Notes under the pieces: generated by a model
Database searches by the model: none
What the model was told of the DNA's origin: nothing
The model's input: only the letters and a program-made list of their open reading frames with translations
In this document: one piece after another, positions 23,380 to 31,161 of the stretch
How the letters are laid out: every line of letters begins with the position of its first letter
How positions within the stretch are numbered: the first letter of the stretch is position 1
Assembly (NCBI GenBank): GCA_034667225.1
Contig: JAXDKG010000001.1
Location: 62,001 to 126,000, forward strand
Length of the DNA: 64,000 nucleotides
Direction of reading: 5' to 3'
Origin: DATMER01 sp034667225
GTDB lineage: Bacteria > Acidobacteriota > Thermoanaerobaculia > Multivoradales > UBA5704
Position numbers and translations under genes: made by a program

Positions 23380-24903
23380 TCATTCCTGGGAAAAGAGCCC
23401 CTCCAGGCGCGCCAATTCCTCGCGCGAATGCACGGGATTGCCGCTCAGGATGCCGCTCACCGTGCGGAACGGCTCGCCGAGATGCATCCCGGTGGAATCG
23501 ATGGTCACCTCGCGGATCTCCTTGTCGTGCGGCGAGCCGCGCATCTTGAGCACCATCAGGCCGCGCTTCATCTCGCCGAACATCTCGACATAACGCAGCA
23601 GGATGATCGAATCGGTCAGGCTCGAAATGTGGGCTTCGGTCACCGACGTACCGCCCACCAGCGTCGGAGTGGTGTTGGTGAACAGGCCGGTGATCGACTT
23701 CTGCTTGATGAACGAGGAGAGATCGATCACCATCTGCCGGAACGCCTTCGGGGGGCCGACCCGCTCGAGCGCCGAGAGGGAATCGATGACCACTCGCTGC
23801 GGCGCGAACTCCTCGATCATCCGCTTGATGCGCAGCAGGTGATCCTGCAGCCCGCGCGCTTCCGGATACTCGCAGTGGACCCGCAGCACGCCATCCCTCT
23901 CCATGCTCTCGAAATCGACCCCCCAACCGGTGGCGTTGCGCACCAGTTGCTCGTGACTCTCCTCGTATCCGAACAGCAGGGCACGGTCTCCCAGCTCGGC
24001 TCCTCCGGCGACGAAGTGGGTCACCGTCAGCGTCTTTCCGGTACCCGTGGCGCCGGAGACCAGGATCACGGAATCCCGGAAGAAGCCGCCGCCGCACATG
24101 GTGTCGAGCTCGGGGTTGCCGGAGCTGACGCGGACGTTCGAGGACCGCTGTTCGAGGGGAATGCCGGTGAGCGGGATCACGACCACGCCGCGGTCGGCCT
24201 CGATCACGAAAGGATGCTCCCCCTTCTGATGATCCGTGCCGCGAAACTTGAGCAATTCGAGCGTGCGCCGCCGCTGCTCCTCTTCGAGCACGTTGCGCAG
24301 CACCACGACGTTGTCGGCGATGAACTCCTCGACGCCGTACCGGCCGACTGCACCGTACTCCTCGGTGCGCTCGGCGGTGAGCACCGCGGTGACGCCCATC
24401 TCCCGGGAAGCGCGGGCGATGCGGAACAGCTCGTTGCGCACCACCGATGCGTCCTGGAACTGCGAAAAGACCGCGGACAGCGAATCGATCACCAGCCGCT
24501 GCGCGCCGGTGCGCTCGACGGCACCCTTGATCCGCGCCATCACGCCGCCCAGGTCATATTCGCCGGCCTCGACGATCTCCTCCTCGGGATTGGGCGAGGC
24601 GTCCACGAAGGCCCACTTTCCCTCCCTTTCCCAGGCCGCCAGATCCCAGCCGAAGCTCGCGACGTTGCGGCGGATGTCGTCGGGGCTCTCCTCGAAGGTG
24701 ACGAAGACGCCGGGCTCGCCGAACTCGGTGATGCCGCGCGCCAGGAACTGCGCAGCGAAGATGGTCTTGCCGCTTCCCGAGCTGCCGGCGATCAGTGTCG
24801 AACGATTGGCAGGCAGACCGCCATAAGTGAGGCTGTCCAGGCCGGGAATGCCGGTCAGCACCTTGGCCGGTGGGAGCACCCGCTCGTTCACGGGCTCCGT
24901 CAT
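23380..24903 (-). CDS. kaiC: Circadian clock ATPase/kinase KaiC
   Basis: A 507-residue double-RecA-fold protein (cyanobacterial KaiC is about 519). The CI domain has Walker A GSSGSGKT (K46) and the catalytic Glu pair in TFEES. The CII domain has GATGTGKT (about 283-290) and GYEES. The CII phosphorylation region reads SVTEAHISSLTDSI. Alignment to S. elongatus T426/S431/T432 puts T422, S427 and S428 at those places, so Ser replaces Thr at the last site. The C-terminal A-loop region (FRTVSGILSGNP, then a charged tail) that KaiA binds in cyanobacteria is present. The start codon overlaps the kaiB stop by 4 bp (ATGA), which suggests translational coupling. It is likely an autophosphorylating and dephosphorylating ATPase. 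Whether it oscillates cannot be told from sequence. Confidence 0.97.
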   Translation of the reverse strand: MTEPVNERVLPPAKVLTGIPGLDSLTYGGLPANRSTLIAGSSGSGKTIFAAQFLARGITEFGEPGVFVTFEESPDDIRRNVASFGWDLAAWEREGKWAFVDASPNPEEEIVEAGEYDLGGVMARIKGAVERTGAQRLVIDSLSAVFSQFQDASVVRNELFRIARASREMGVTAVLTAERTEEYGAVGRYGVEEFIADNVVVLRNVLEEEQRRRTLELLKFRGTDHQKGEHPFVIEADRGVVVIPLTGIPLEQRSSNVRVSSGNPELDTMCGGGFFRDSVILVSGATGTGKTLTVTHFVAGGAELGDRALLFGYEESHEQLVRNATGWGVDFESMERDGVLRVHCEYPEARGLQDHLLRIKRMIEEFAPQRVVIDSLSALERVGPPKAFRQMVIDLSSFIKQKSITGLFTNTTPTLVGGTSVTEAHISSLTDSIILLRYVEMFGEMKRGLMVLKMRGSPHDKEIREVTIDSTGMHLGEPFRTVSGILSGNPVHSREELARLEGLFSQE

Positions 24904-25214
24904 GGGTTCTCCTCCCCCTGCGCAAACTCGTCGCGGGGCCGCACATCGAGTCCCAGCAACACCTTGTCGCGATTGGACAGGTCTCCGATCACCCGCCGCA
25001 GAGGCGGCGGGAGCTGCTTGATCAGCGTCGGCGTAGCCAGAACCCGGTCGGTCTCGGCCAGTTGCGGATGCTCGAGGACGTCGATGATCTCGATCTCATA
25101 GCGCCCCTCGAGCTCCTCCTTGCACAAGCGCCGGAGATTGGCGATGGCGCGCTGGGCTCGCGGCGTCTGGCCGGTTACGTATAGCTTCAGCAGGTAACTT
25201 TTTTCCACGTCCAC
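24900..25214 (-). CDS. kaiB: Circadian clock protein KaiB
   Basis: A 104-residue thioredoxin-like protein with the full KaiB signature: LYVTGQTPRAQRAI near the N terminus, EIIDVLEHPQLAE, then ATPTLIKQLPPPLRRVIGDL and KVLLGLD. The length matches cyanobacterial KaiB (about 102 residues). In the clock, fold-switched KaiB binds the KaiC CI ring and sequesters KaiA. It lies 10 bp downstream of the KaiA-like gene and overlaps kaiC by 4 bp, so the three are surely co-transcribed. Confidence 0.97.
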   Translation of the reverse strand: MDVEKSYLLKLYVTGQTPRAQRAIANLRRLCKEELEGRYEIEIIDVLEHPQLAETDRVLATPTLIKQLPPPLRRVIGDLSNRDKVLLGLDVRPRDEFAQGEENP

Positions 25215-25224
25215 CCTTTCCTAC

Positions 25225-26031
25225 TCAATGGTCGCGATAGAAGGTGACCAGGTGCCCCATGAGCTCGAGCAACCGCACGCGGCCTTCCGCCAAGTAGACC
25301 TTCATGCGTTGCGGCCCATGCTCGGCCTCCCTCTGTTTCATCGCGGCGGTGTGCAGATCGACAATGTCACGCGGCCCGGCGCGCAGCTCGGCCGCTATGC
25401 CGGCCAGCCGCTGCAGCCTGTCCACGAGCGGCACCGGCCGCCGCTGGAGGATCTGCTCCACGGCACGATCCAGGATCTTCCCGTATTCGAGCGCCAGCTC
25501 GGCGAAACGGTCGGGGAAGGCGGCCCGCAACGGCGCCGGGCGGCTGCTCGCTACAGCGGGCGAGGGCGGCCACTCCGCTTTGTAGCTGGCAAGCACCGTC
25601 TTCACCCGCGCCACCTCCACCGCATGGCGCAGCGAGCGCGCGGCGAGGGTGCCGTAGAGCTGCTCGGCGACCAGGTAGTCGGTGGCGCCGAGCTGCACGG
25701 CCTTGACGGCCAGCGGCTCGTCCCCGGCAGCGCAGAGCACGACGACCGGCAGGGCAGGGGCTTCCGCGCGGATCGTCACCAGCGGCCCGAGGCCGTGGTC
25801 GAGCGGCGAGATCGGCAGCAGCACGACGTCGGTGTCCCTGGCGGCGAGCCCTTCCAAGGTCTCCTCCAGGCTCGAGGCGCGCGCGAGAAGGAACCGTTCG
25901 CGCTCCGGCAGGCTTTCGAGCGCCGCCGTGAGCTGGGAAGTCACGCTCCCGTCCGCATCGACGACGAGCACGCGCAGGCGGCCGTCCGGACTCAGGGGAG
26001 CGGCCGCGGGGCGTCCGTCAGGTGTCTCCAT
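25225..26031 (-). CDS. KaiA-like protein: pseudo-receiver plus helical KaiA-C-like domain
   Basis: The start is the ATG at 26031 (METPDG), 14 bp after the stop of the receiver gene; the longer upstream frame is antisense noise. The product is 268 residues. Residues 18-145 form a receiver-like fold (strand 1 RVLVVDAD). The phospho-Asp position at the end of strand 3 is Pro (VVLLP73IS) and the conserved Lys is Ala (DYLVA122), so it is a pseudo-receiver. After a linker (150-168), residues 170-268 are helical and contain ALEYGKIL, DIVDLH (222-227) and GRVRLLELMGHLVTFYR (250-266). This pattern resembles the KaiA C-terminal domain (EIHMEL...DYRLTLID..AHL...YR). Size, domain order and the place directly before kaiB match long cyanobacterial KaiA. 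Assignment rests on visual similarity; a KaiC-associated pseudo-receiver of other origin is the alternative. Confidence 0.75.
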   Translation of the reverse strand: METPDGRPAAAPLSPDGRLRVLVVDADGSVTSQLTAALESLPERERFLLARASSLEETLEGLAARDTDVVLLPISPLDHGLGPLVTIRAEAPALPVVVLCAAGDEPLAVKAVQLGATDYLVAEQLYGTLAARSLRHAVEVARVKTVLASYKAEWPPSPAVASSRPAPLRAAFPDRFAELALEYGKILDRAVEQILQRRPVPLVDRLQRLAGIAAELRAGPRDIVDLHTAAMKQREAEHGPQRMKVYLAEGRVRLLELMGHLVTFYRDH

Positions 26032-26045
26032 GGGCGCGGCGTTCT

Positions 26046-26429
26046 TCAGAGTTGCTCCGCCAGGCGTTCCACTTCTTCGATGAACCGCGATGGCGAAAGA
26101 GGTTTGACCAGATAACCGGCGCAGCCGAGGTCCCGTGCCCTCTGGCGGTCCTCGTCGAGCGCGTGGCCGGTCACCAGCAATATCGGCACGTCGCGCGTGC
26201 GCTCGTCGAGCTTGAGGCGCCGCGTCATCTCCCAGCCGTCGATGCCGGGGATCGAAATGTCCATGACCACCACGCGAGGAAGAACACCGGCAACGATCTG
26301 CGATGCCTGCTCGCCGTCGCTCGCTTCGTGCACGCTCCAGCCGGCGTGCTCGAGAAGTGCCCGATAGGCGAGCCGGGTCTCCACATCGTCCTCGACGAGC
26401 AGGACCGGCCCCCGCACCCCGCTGTCCAT
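26046..26429 (-). CDS. Stand-alone response regulator receiver, first gene of the Kai operon
   Basis: A 127-residue single receiver domain starting at ATG 26429 with a good ribosome site (GGAGG, 8 bp upstream). It has the acidic pair VEDD, phospho-acceptor D in VVVMDISIPG, Thr in LLVTGH and Lys in GYLVKPL, so it should be phosphorylatable, in contrast to the pseudo-receiver encoded 14 bp downstream. There is no DNA-binding output domain. It could shuttle phosphate with the hybrid kinase at the operon's other end. A TACACT hexamer at 26449-26454 (minus strand) is a weak candidate -10 element for the operon. Confidence 0.9.
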   Translation of the reverse strand: MDSGVRGPVLLVEDDVETRLAYRALLEHAGWSVHEASDGEQASQIVAGVLPRVVVMDISIPGIDGWEMTRRLKLDERTRDVPILLVTGHALDEDRQRARDLGCAGYLVKPLSPSRFIEEVERLAEQL

Positions 26430-26537
26430 ACTTGTCCTCCAGCGCAGGAGTGTAACACCCGGCTTCCGGCTCCCGCCAACGAACGTTTCTCCGCGAGGGC
26501 ATACCAGGGCCAGTTCGACACGGGCGCCTTCGACGGC

Positions 26538-26837
26538 ATGGACAAGGATGAGAACCAGACCGTTTCCCGCGAAGAGTTTGCCGGCAGCTTCGCCCTGTTC
26601 GACCGCCTCGACCGCGACCACAACGGGGTCATCACCCAGCAGGAGTACGAGGACCGCGAGAACCGCGGCATGACCCGCGAGGCGCTCTTCGGCAAGATGG
26701 ACGTCAACGGCAACGGCCGCCTCGAGCCCTCGGAGTGGTGGTGGAGCCGCGACGCCTTCGCCCTGGTCGACCGCGACAGCAACGGCTGGGTCACCCCCGA
26801 CGAGCTCCTGCACCGCGGCGAGCCCCAACCGCAGTAG
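26538..26837 (+). CDS. EF-hand protein, probably 5'-truncated
   Basis: The C-terminal 100 residues carry four EF-hand-type loops: DKDENQTVSREE, DRDHNGVITQQE, DVNGNGRLEPSE and DRDSNGWVTPDE. Homology-like sequence (FSARAYQGQFDTGAFDG) continues in frame upstream to about 26460, but no ATG, GTG, TTG or CTG lies between there and ATG 26538, and no signal peptide is present. The complete EF-hand gene at 28008 does have a signal peptide. The most economical reading is an exported calcium-binding protein whose 5' end was lost where the Kai operon abuts it. A short functional protein from ATG 26538 is possible. Confidence 0.6.
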   Translation: MDKDENQTVSREEFAGSFALFDRLDRDHNGVITQQEYEDRENRGMTREALFGKMDVNGNGRLEPSEWWWSRDAFALVDRDSNGWVTPDELLHRGEPQPQ

Positions 26838-26857
26838 TTGCCGGGGGCGCCCCTCTC

Positions 26858-27151
26858 GCCCCATGGGGCAAGCCACGCGCCCCGTGGGGATTGTCGCTCG
26901 CCCTCTGGGGCAAGCCACTCGCCCCGTGAGACTTGTCGCTTGCCCTTTGGGGATCGCCCGTCGCCCCGCGGGGATCTTCACTTGTCCCCTGGGGATGGCC
27001 ACTCGCACCACGGGGATAGTCACTCGCCCTCTGGGGCGCGCCTCTTGCCCCGTGGGGATTGCGGCTCGCCCCGCGGGGCAAGCCGCGCGTCTCGTGAGGC
27101 AAGCCCCTCGTCCAATGGGGCAAGTCACTCGCCCTCGGGGGAGTCCCGATC
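26858..27151. repeat. 21-bp tandem array, 14 uninterrupted units
   Basis: Fourteen consecutive units of exactly 21 bp without a single indel, consensus about GCCCCGTGGGGATAGTCACTC. Each has a palindromic GCCCC-NN-GGGG core and a more variable tail. The last unit is degenerate. The period equals seven codons or two helical turns, and the plus-strand frame stays open across the array into a 7-residue repeat. It occupies most of the space between the EF-hand gene and the next gene. I see no promoter or gene inside it. Confidence 0.95.
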
Positions 27152-27215
27152 CGGTAGGCACTCTAGTCACAATCTTCTAGTTCTGGCATGTAGAGACACT
27201 ACTTCGGCCGACTCC

Positions 27216-27244
27216 TGAACGCTTTCAGCTTGACGGCATACAAT
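27216..27244 (+). promoter_or_regulatory. Possible promoter upstream of the 27335 gene
   Basis: TACAAT at 27239-27244 matches a -10 box at five of six positions. The hexamer 17 bp upstream (TGAACG at 27216) is a poor -35 box. The leader to the ATG at 27335 would be about 85 nt. The stretch 27152-27334 otherwise holds nothing I recognise. Confidence 0.3.
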
Positions 27245-27334
27245 ACCGGCAGAAGTAAGTTTCTGGGTTGCGACCTTCAAGCTGGATTCATCTTCCGGAG
27301 CCATGAAGGCCCGGATGTTTGTAAGGAGAAGAGT

Positions 27335-27706
27335 ATGGCCAAGACGACGCAAGGGGATTTCCTGAATGCCTGTGACGCGCTGCTCGCCGCAGCGGTGATC
27401 AACGGCGGGGAGGCGGCAAACGAGCTCCGGGAGCAGCTCGAGACGGACGTAGCAGGCGCCAAGGATGCGCAGGCGCGGAGGAACGGGCACAAGGCCCAGG
27501 CTCAGCAGGCTTCGCGGGATCTGGACGCCTTCCTGGCTTCCGCGAGAGTGGTTTACTCCCGCCTCCGCCACATGCTGATCGCCCTCTTTGGACTGAGGGC
27601 CGAGAAGCTGGTCGAGTTCGGGATTCAGCCCCTCCGGCCCGTGCAGAAGGCGAAGGTGAAGGAGGAGCCGCTGCCGCCGCCGCTCGAAAATGAAAAAGCC
27701 GCCTGA
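27335..27706 (+). CDS. Small helical protein of unknown function
   Basis: The start is the ATG at 27335, preceded by AAGGAG at 27323-27328, giving 123 residues. The protein is almost entirely helical (residues 5-90: ELREQLETDVAGAK, QARRNGHKAQAQQASRDLD) with a basic, proline-rich tail (PVQKAKVKEEPLPPP). No signal peptide or metal motif is visible. I do not recognise a named domain. The spacing of charged residues suggests a helical bundle or coiled-coil oligomer. It is followed by a hairpin at 27794. Confidence 0.75.
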   Translation: MAKTTQGDFLNACDALLAAAVINGGEAANELREQLETDVAGAKDAQARRNGHKAQAQQASRDLDAFLASARVVYSRLRHMLIALFGLRAEKLVEFGIQPLRPVQKAKVKEEPLPPPLENEKAA

Positions 27707-27793
27707 GAATGGCCAGTCACCGACTCAGGCGGCCAACTCCCAGACCGAATCCACGAACTAGGAGCACCGCGAGTATAGCCTGAAGTCTCTCCG

Positions 27794-27817
27794 GGGGGCG
27801 CGCAGGCGCCCCCTTTT
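27794..27817 (+). terminator. Terminator-like hairpin
   Basis: An 8-bp stem (GGGGGCGC and GCGCCCCC) with a 4-nt loop (GCAG) is followed by TTTT, 88 bp after the stop of the 27335 gene. An earlier 10-bp stem (27698-27707 with 27724-27733) overlaps that gene's stop codon and has its T tract on the minus-strand side. Confidence 0.6.
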
Positions 27818-28007
27818 ACATCCCTCTCCGGAGGTTGGTACGGTCGTTGCAATTGACCGTTTCCGTCCAGCAGCCGATGCCGATGGGCCGAGCCGCTGGG
27901 GACTTCAAAACCAGTGCTTGGCCGGCCCCATGAAGGCGAGCCCCCGAGGCGCGCCCCAGGAAGATTGCGGCCATCTGGACGGGCTGAACAACAGGAGGCA
28001 GACGACG

Positions 28008-28418
28008 ATGCGCACTCTCATGATCTCTCTCGCCGCGGTTCTACTCACCGCGACGTTCGCCATAGCCGATCCGGACCTCGAGGTCCAGTTCGTCCAGCTC
28101 GATGTTGACAGCGACGGCTTCGTGGCCCTCTCCGAGTGGAGCGGCGGCTTCGAGACCTTCGACAGCCTCGACCGGGACGGCGACGCCGTCGTCACCCGCA
28201 ATGAGTTCTTCACTCAGGGGACCCGCTACAAGAGCCGAGAGGAGAACTTCCGCGATCTGGATGCCGACAAGGATGGCCGGGTGAGCGCGAGCGAGTGGAA
28301 GTGGGGCGAGCAGACGATGTCCGTCCTCGACCGGAACGGCGACGGCTTCCTCAGCCGCCAGGAGTTCCGCTGTCACGCCAAGGGCGGCCGGACCGCGCAG
28401 CAGGCCGGGGGAAAGTAG
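28008..28418 (+). CDS. Secreted four-EF-hand calcium-binding protein
   Basis: A 136-residue protein starting at ATG 28008, with ribosome site AGGAGG (27993). The signal peptide is MRTLMISLAAVLLTATFAIA. The four calcium loops are DVDSDGFVALSE, DRDGDAVVTRNE, DADKDGRVSASE and DRNGDGFLSRQE; the first, third and fourth have the canonical D-x-D/N-x-D-G spacing. The C-terminal tail is short and basic. It is probably a periplasmic or extracellular calcium buffer or sensor, and a paralogue of the truncated EF-hand gene at 26538. Confidence 0.9.
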   Translation: MRTLMISLAAVLLTATFAIADPDLEVQFVQLDVDSDGFVALSEWSGGFETFDSLDRDGDAVVTRNEFFTQGTRYKSREENFRDLDADKDGRVSASEWKWGEQTMSVLDRNGDGFLSRQEFRCHAKGGRTAQQAGGK

Positions 28419-28436
28419 GCCCCCCTCCGAAGGAAA

Positions 28437-30230
28437 CTACCGGGCCGACCACCTCAGACCGGCCCGCACCGATCTCTCCGGACCCGGGAACCCGATCAGC
28501 GTCTCGTATCTCTCATCCAGCAGGTTGTCCAGCCGCAGCCGCAGCTCCCACGGCTTGGCAAAGCGCCAGGCCGCTCCCACACCCAGCAGCTCGTAGCCGT
28601 CCACCGTTCGCCGCTCTTCGACCGGGATCTGCCGGTCGAAGAAGCGGGAGACCGCCTGTGCGTCCAGGTCGAGCGTGACAGTCTCGACCGGCTGCCAGTG
28701 TGTCTGGACACTGCCCGTCCACTTGGGCCGGTGCCGCAGGTCCGCTTCCGATTCGAATTCCTGCCAGGTGGCGTTGGCTCGGACGGATATCCCGTCGCGG
28801 GGCTTCCAGCCCCAGGTGCCTTCGACTCCCCGGGTCTCCACCTCGGAGCGGTTCAGGTGGAGGAAGGCGTCGAAGTCGAAGTCGACGAGGTCCTCGTAGC
28901 GGTTGTAGAAGAGGGTCAGGCAGGCGTCGGTCCGGTCGAGCCGCCATTCGACGCCCATGTCGCCGCCGAGGACGGTCTCGGGCCGGAGGTCCGGGTTGCC
29001 CCCGAGCGCGGGCGGGCTGGCCAGGGCGAAGAAGCTGGGGAGCTTCCAGGCGCGGCCGGCCGAGGCGCGGAGGCGGGTCTTCCCGATCTGCCGGGCGATC
29101 CCCAGGCGCGGGCTCCACTGCGCGGCGTTGTCCTCCGGCAGATCGATGCGGGAGCCGAGCTCGAACGTCCAGCCCCCGCGGCCGGCGATCAGCTCCGTGT
29201 AGGCCCCGGGCAGGGTGCGGGTGATGTCGTAGTCGCCCGTGATGAAGCCCGCAAGAATGCTCTCGTTCTCTCCCTGCTCGCGCTGCACGTCTACTCCGGC
29301 GCTCCAGCGGAGCGCCTCGGAGCTGCGGAGGACGGAGGCCCAGCCGAGGCGGGTGCGGGTGAAGCGGGTCTCCTCGATCGCATCCGGCACGGCGAAGAGC
29401 ACGGCGGGGCTCTCGCGGTCGAGGTTGTGGCGATAGACCGAGGCATCCAGCCGGTGCCGCTCGCCGAAAGTGAGCCCGGCCGCCAGGCTCAGCTCCTCGT
29501 GGTCCGAGTGGCGGAGCTGGCCGTCGCCGTAGACCGGGCCTCCCGAGGCGTCGGGATAGTCGTCCCCTTCCCACCAGGCGCCCCGAGCCTTGAGCTGCAG
29601 ATTGCCTTTCGAGAAGCTGGCGAGGCCGCCCGCCTGTTCAAAGCGCTCTTCGGCGATGCGCGCTGCCTCCTCTTCCCAGAGCGCGGTGACCGACCAACCC
29701 TTGCCGGAGACCGTGCCGTTCCCTCGCCGGAAGGAGGCATCCCCGGCGGAAACCTCGGCTTGGGCCTCCGACCCCTCACCGTCGCGGGTGAAGATCTGGA
29801 CGACTCCGGCGAGGCCCGTGGAGCCGTAGAAGGAAGACAGGGGACCGCGGACGATCTCGATCCGCTCGATGCCGGCGGTGGGCAGCCCCTCCAGGTTGAA
29901 CACGTCCCCGACCTGATAGGTCGAGTCGTTGAGCGGCACGCCGTCCAGCAGGACGAGGGTGAAGTTGGGCTCGCCGGCCCGGATCTGGGCCGCGCTGAAC
30001 CCGCCCCGGCTGTTCGTGGTCACGCTCACCCCGGGCGCGAGGCGGAGGAGATCCCCCACGGTGCGGGCGCCCGAGGCTTCGATGGCCTCGCGGTCGATCA
30101 CCGTCACCGAGCCGGTGGCGGCGGAGAGGGGGCGGGCCTGGACGGTCGCTGTCTCATAGAAGGTCTCGGCGGGCTCCTGAGCTCCGGCCACGGTAGCTAA
30201 AAATAGAAGCCCCAGGAGCGCCGCCTTCAT
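28437..30230 (-). CDS. TonB-dependent outer-membrane receptor (BtuB-like size)
   Basis: A 597-residue protein with signal peptide MKAALLGLLFLATVAGAQ. A plug domain (about 35-150) contains SVTVIDREAIEASGARTVGDLL, LVLLDGVPLND and RIEIVRGPLSSFYGSTGLAGVVQI. A roughly 22-strand beta-barrel follows, ending ERSVRAGLRWSAR. The size and plug motifs are closest to BtuB/CirA-type receptors, but the ligand cannot be read and no B12 riboswitch is visible upstream. It overlaps the start of the small upstream gene by 4 bp (ATGA), so the two are co-transcribed. No TonB, ExbB/D or ABC importer gene is adjacent. Confidence 0.93.
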   Translation of the reverse strand: MKAALLGLLFLATVAGAQEPAETFYETATVQARPLSAATGSVTVIDREAIEASGARTVGDLLRLAPGVSVTTNSRGGFSAAQIRAGEPNFTLVLLDGVPLNDSTYQVGDVFNLEGLPTAGIERIEIVRGPLSSFYGSTGLAGVVQIFTRDGEGSEAQAEVSAGDASFRRGNGTVSGKGWSVTALWEEEAARIAEERFEQAGGLASFSKGNLQLKARGAWWEGDDYPDASGGPVYGDGQLRHSDHEELSLAAGLTFGERHRLDASVYRHNLDRESPAVLFAVPDAIEETRFTRTRLGWASVLRSSEALRWSAGVDVQREQGENESILAGFITGDYDITRTLPGAYTELIAGRGGWTFELGSRIDLPEDNAAQWSPRLGIARQIGKTRLRASAGRAWKLPSFFALASPPALGGNPDLRPETVLGGDMGVEWRLDRTDACLTLFYNRYEDLVDFDFDAFLHLNRSEVETRGVEGTWGWKPRDGISVRANATWQEFESEADLRHRPKWTGSVQTHWQPVETVTLDLDAQAVSRFFDRQIPVEERRTVDGYELLGVGAAWRFAKPWELRLRLDNLLDERYETLIGFPGPERSVRAGLRWSAR

Positions 30231-30574
30231 CCCAGGATCTCCTCGGCCACGACTTCCGCGATCAGGTCGCGCTGCGCTGGAGGGAGGTGGCCGTCCGTCT
30301 CGATCCGATCGCGCAGCCGCTGGACCAGGCTGTCACGGGCCTCCGCCTTCTCCTTCTGGCGCATCTGGTCCTGGTAGACCGTCCATCCGAACTGGACGAG
30401 GCTGACCAGCATGCTGGCGAGGGCGATGGCATTGCCGGCATCGAGGCTCCGGCGCCGGGGAGCCCCTTGAAGAAGGCGTTCCGTGGCCGCCGGCAGGTCC
30501 GCGTCGATGCTTGCGAGGCGCTCCGCGGCGCGCCGGCTGATCGCGGCAGAGACTTCGTTCGAGGGCTCGATCAT
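30227..30574 (-). CDS. Small single-span membrane protein co-transcribed with the TonB receptor
   Basis: A 115-residue protein with one hydrophobic helix in the middle (NAIALASMLVSLVQFGWTVY, about 48-67). It is flanked by a charged N-terminal helix and a charged C-terminal segment rich in Glu and Arg. No known domain is recognised. Its stop overlaps the TonB-receptor start (ATGA), so the two products are probably made together. A role in the receptor's energy coupling or regulation is only a guess from position. Confidence 0.65.
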   Translation of the reverse strand: MIEPSNEVSAAISRRAAERLASIDADLPAATERLLQGAPRRRSLDAGNAIALASMLVSLVQFGWTVYQDQMRQKEKAEARDSLVQRLRDRIETDGHLPPAQRDLIAEVVAEEILG

Positions 30575-30661
30575 GATGGAATCCTATCCCTTCCTGGTTG
30601 CGTCGGGAGCCATCCTCCCTTACAGTTGTCGATCTCTACCCGAGAACCGGAGGTCGTCGTT

Positions 30662-31153
30662 TTGTTTAGGCTTCTGTCCGCAATGGCTTTGTCCTTGGCA
30701 ATCCTTATCCCCTTGCAGGTGTCTGCCATCTCCCAGCCCCTGCCGACGCTTCTCCCCTGGGGCGACCGCGTCGTCCGGGATGGGATCGAGCTGCAGGTGG
30801 CGGTCGCTCCTCAGGGGCGTGCCTTGAAGGAGCGGGACCGGGTGACTTTCAGCTTCCAGGTCGCGGACGAAGCCGGCCGGCCCATTCCGGGGCTGCGGCC
30901 CGAGGCATGGCTGGAGCCGCTCGCTCCGGGCCAGTCGGTCGATCCGGCGGCCTGCGTGCATGAGATGGAGACGGGATCCGGCTGGAAGCTGGTCAGGACG
31001 CCGGCCCTCCTCGACCTCCACCTCCGCGAAGGGGAGCGCCCCGGCACCTACGAGGCCCTGGCACGGATGGGCAGGCCCGGCCGCTACGGCGTCGCCTTCT
31101 TCCTCGGCTCGCCCCGCCTCGTCCACTGCTTCGAGGTCGAGGTCCAGGGCTAG
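30662..31153 (+). CDS. Secreted beta-sandwich protein, FixH/YtkA-like
   Basis: I start at TTG 30662 because GGAGG at 30649-30653 sits 8 bp upstream; the next in-frame ATG is 30683. This gives 163 residues with a signal peptide (about 1-22, ending VSAIS). The remainder is all-beta, with a VTFSFQVADEAGRPIPGL segment of the kind seen in FixH/YtkA-like immunoglobulin-fold domains of copper or cytochrome accessory proteins, and two Cys. It lies opposite the TonB-receptor pair and converges on the TMEM175 gene. The function is unknown; the fold call is tentative. Confidence 0.6.
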   Translation: MFRLLSAMALSLAILIPLQVSAISQPLPTLLPWGDRVVRDGIELQVAVAPQGRALKERDRVTFSFQVADEAGRPIPGLRPEAWLEPLAPGQSVDPAACVHEMETGSGWKLVRTPALLDLHLREGERPGTYEALARMGRPGRYGVAFFLGSPRLVHCFEVEVQG

Positions 31154-31161
31154 TTCCAGGG

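Noticed and set aside
26032..26502. A longer N-terminal extension of the KaiA-like protein
   Set aside because: The extra residues are Arg-rich and antisense-like, overlap the receiver gene in another frame, and the fold begins after METPDG at 26031.
26858..27151. CRISPR array
   Set aside because: Units are directly contiguous with no spacers, 21 bp is too short, and no cas genes are present.
27698..27733. Rho-independent terminator for the 27335 gene
   Set aside because: The 10-bp stem overlaps the stop codon and its T tract lies on the minus-strand side, where no gene arrives; the hairpin at 27794 fits better.
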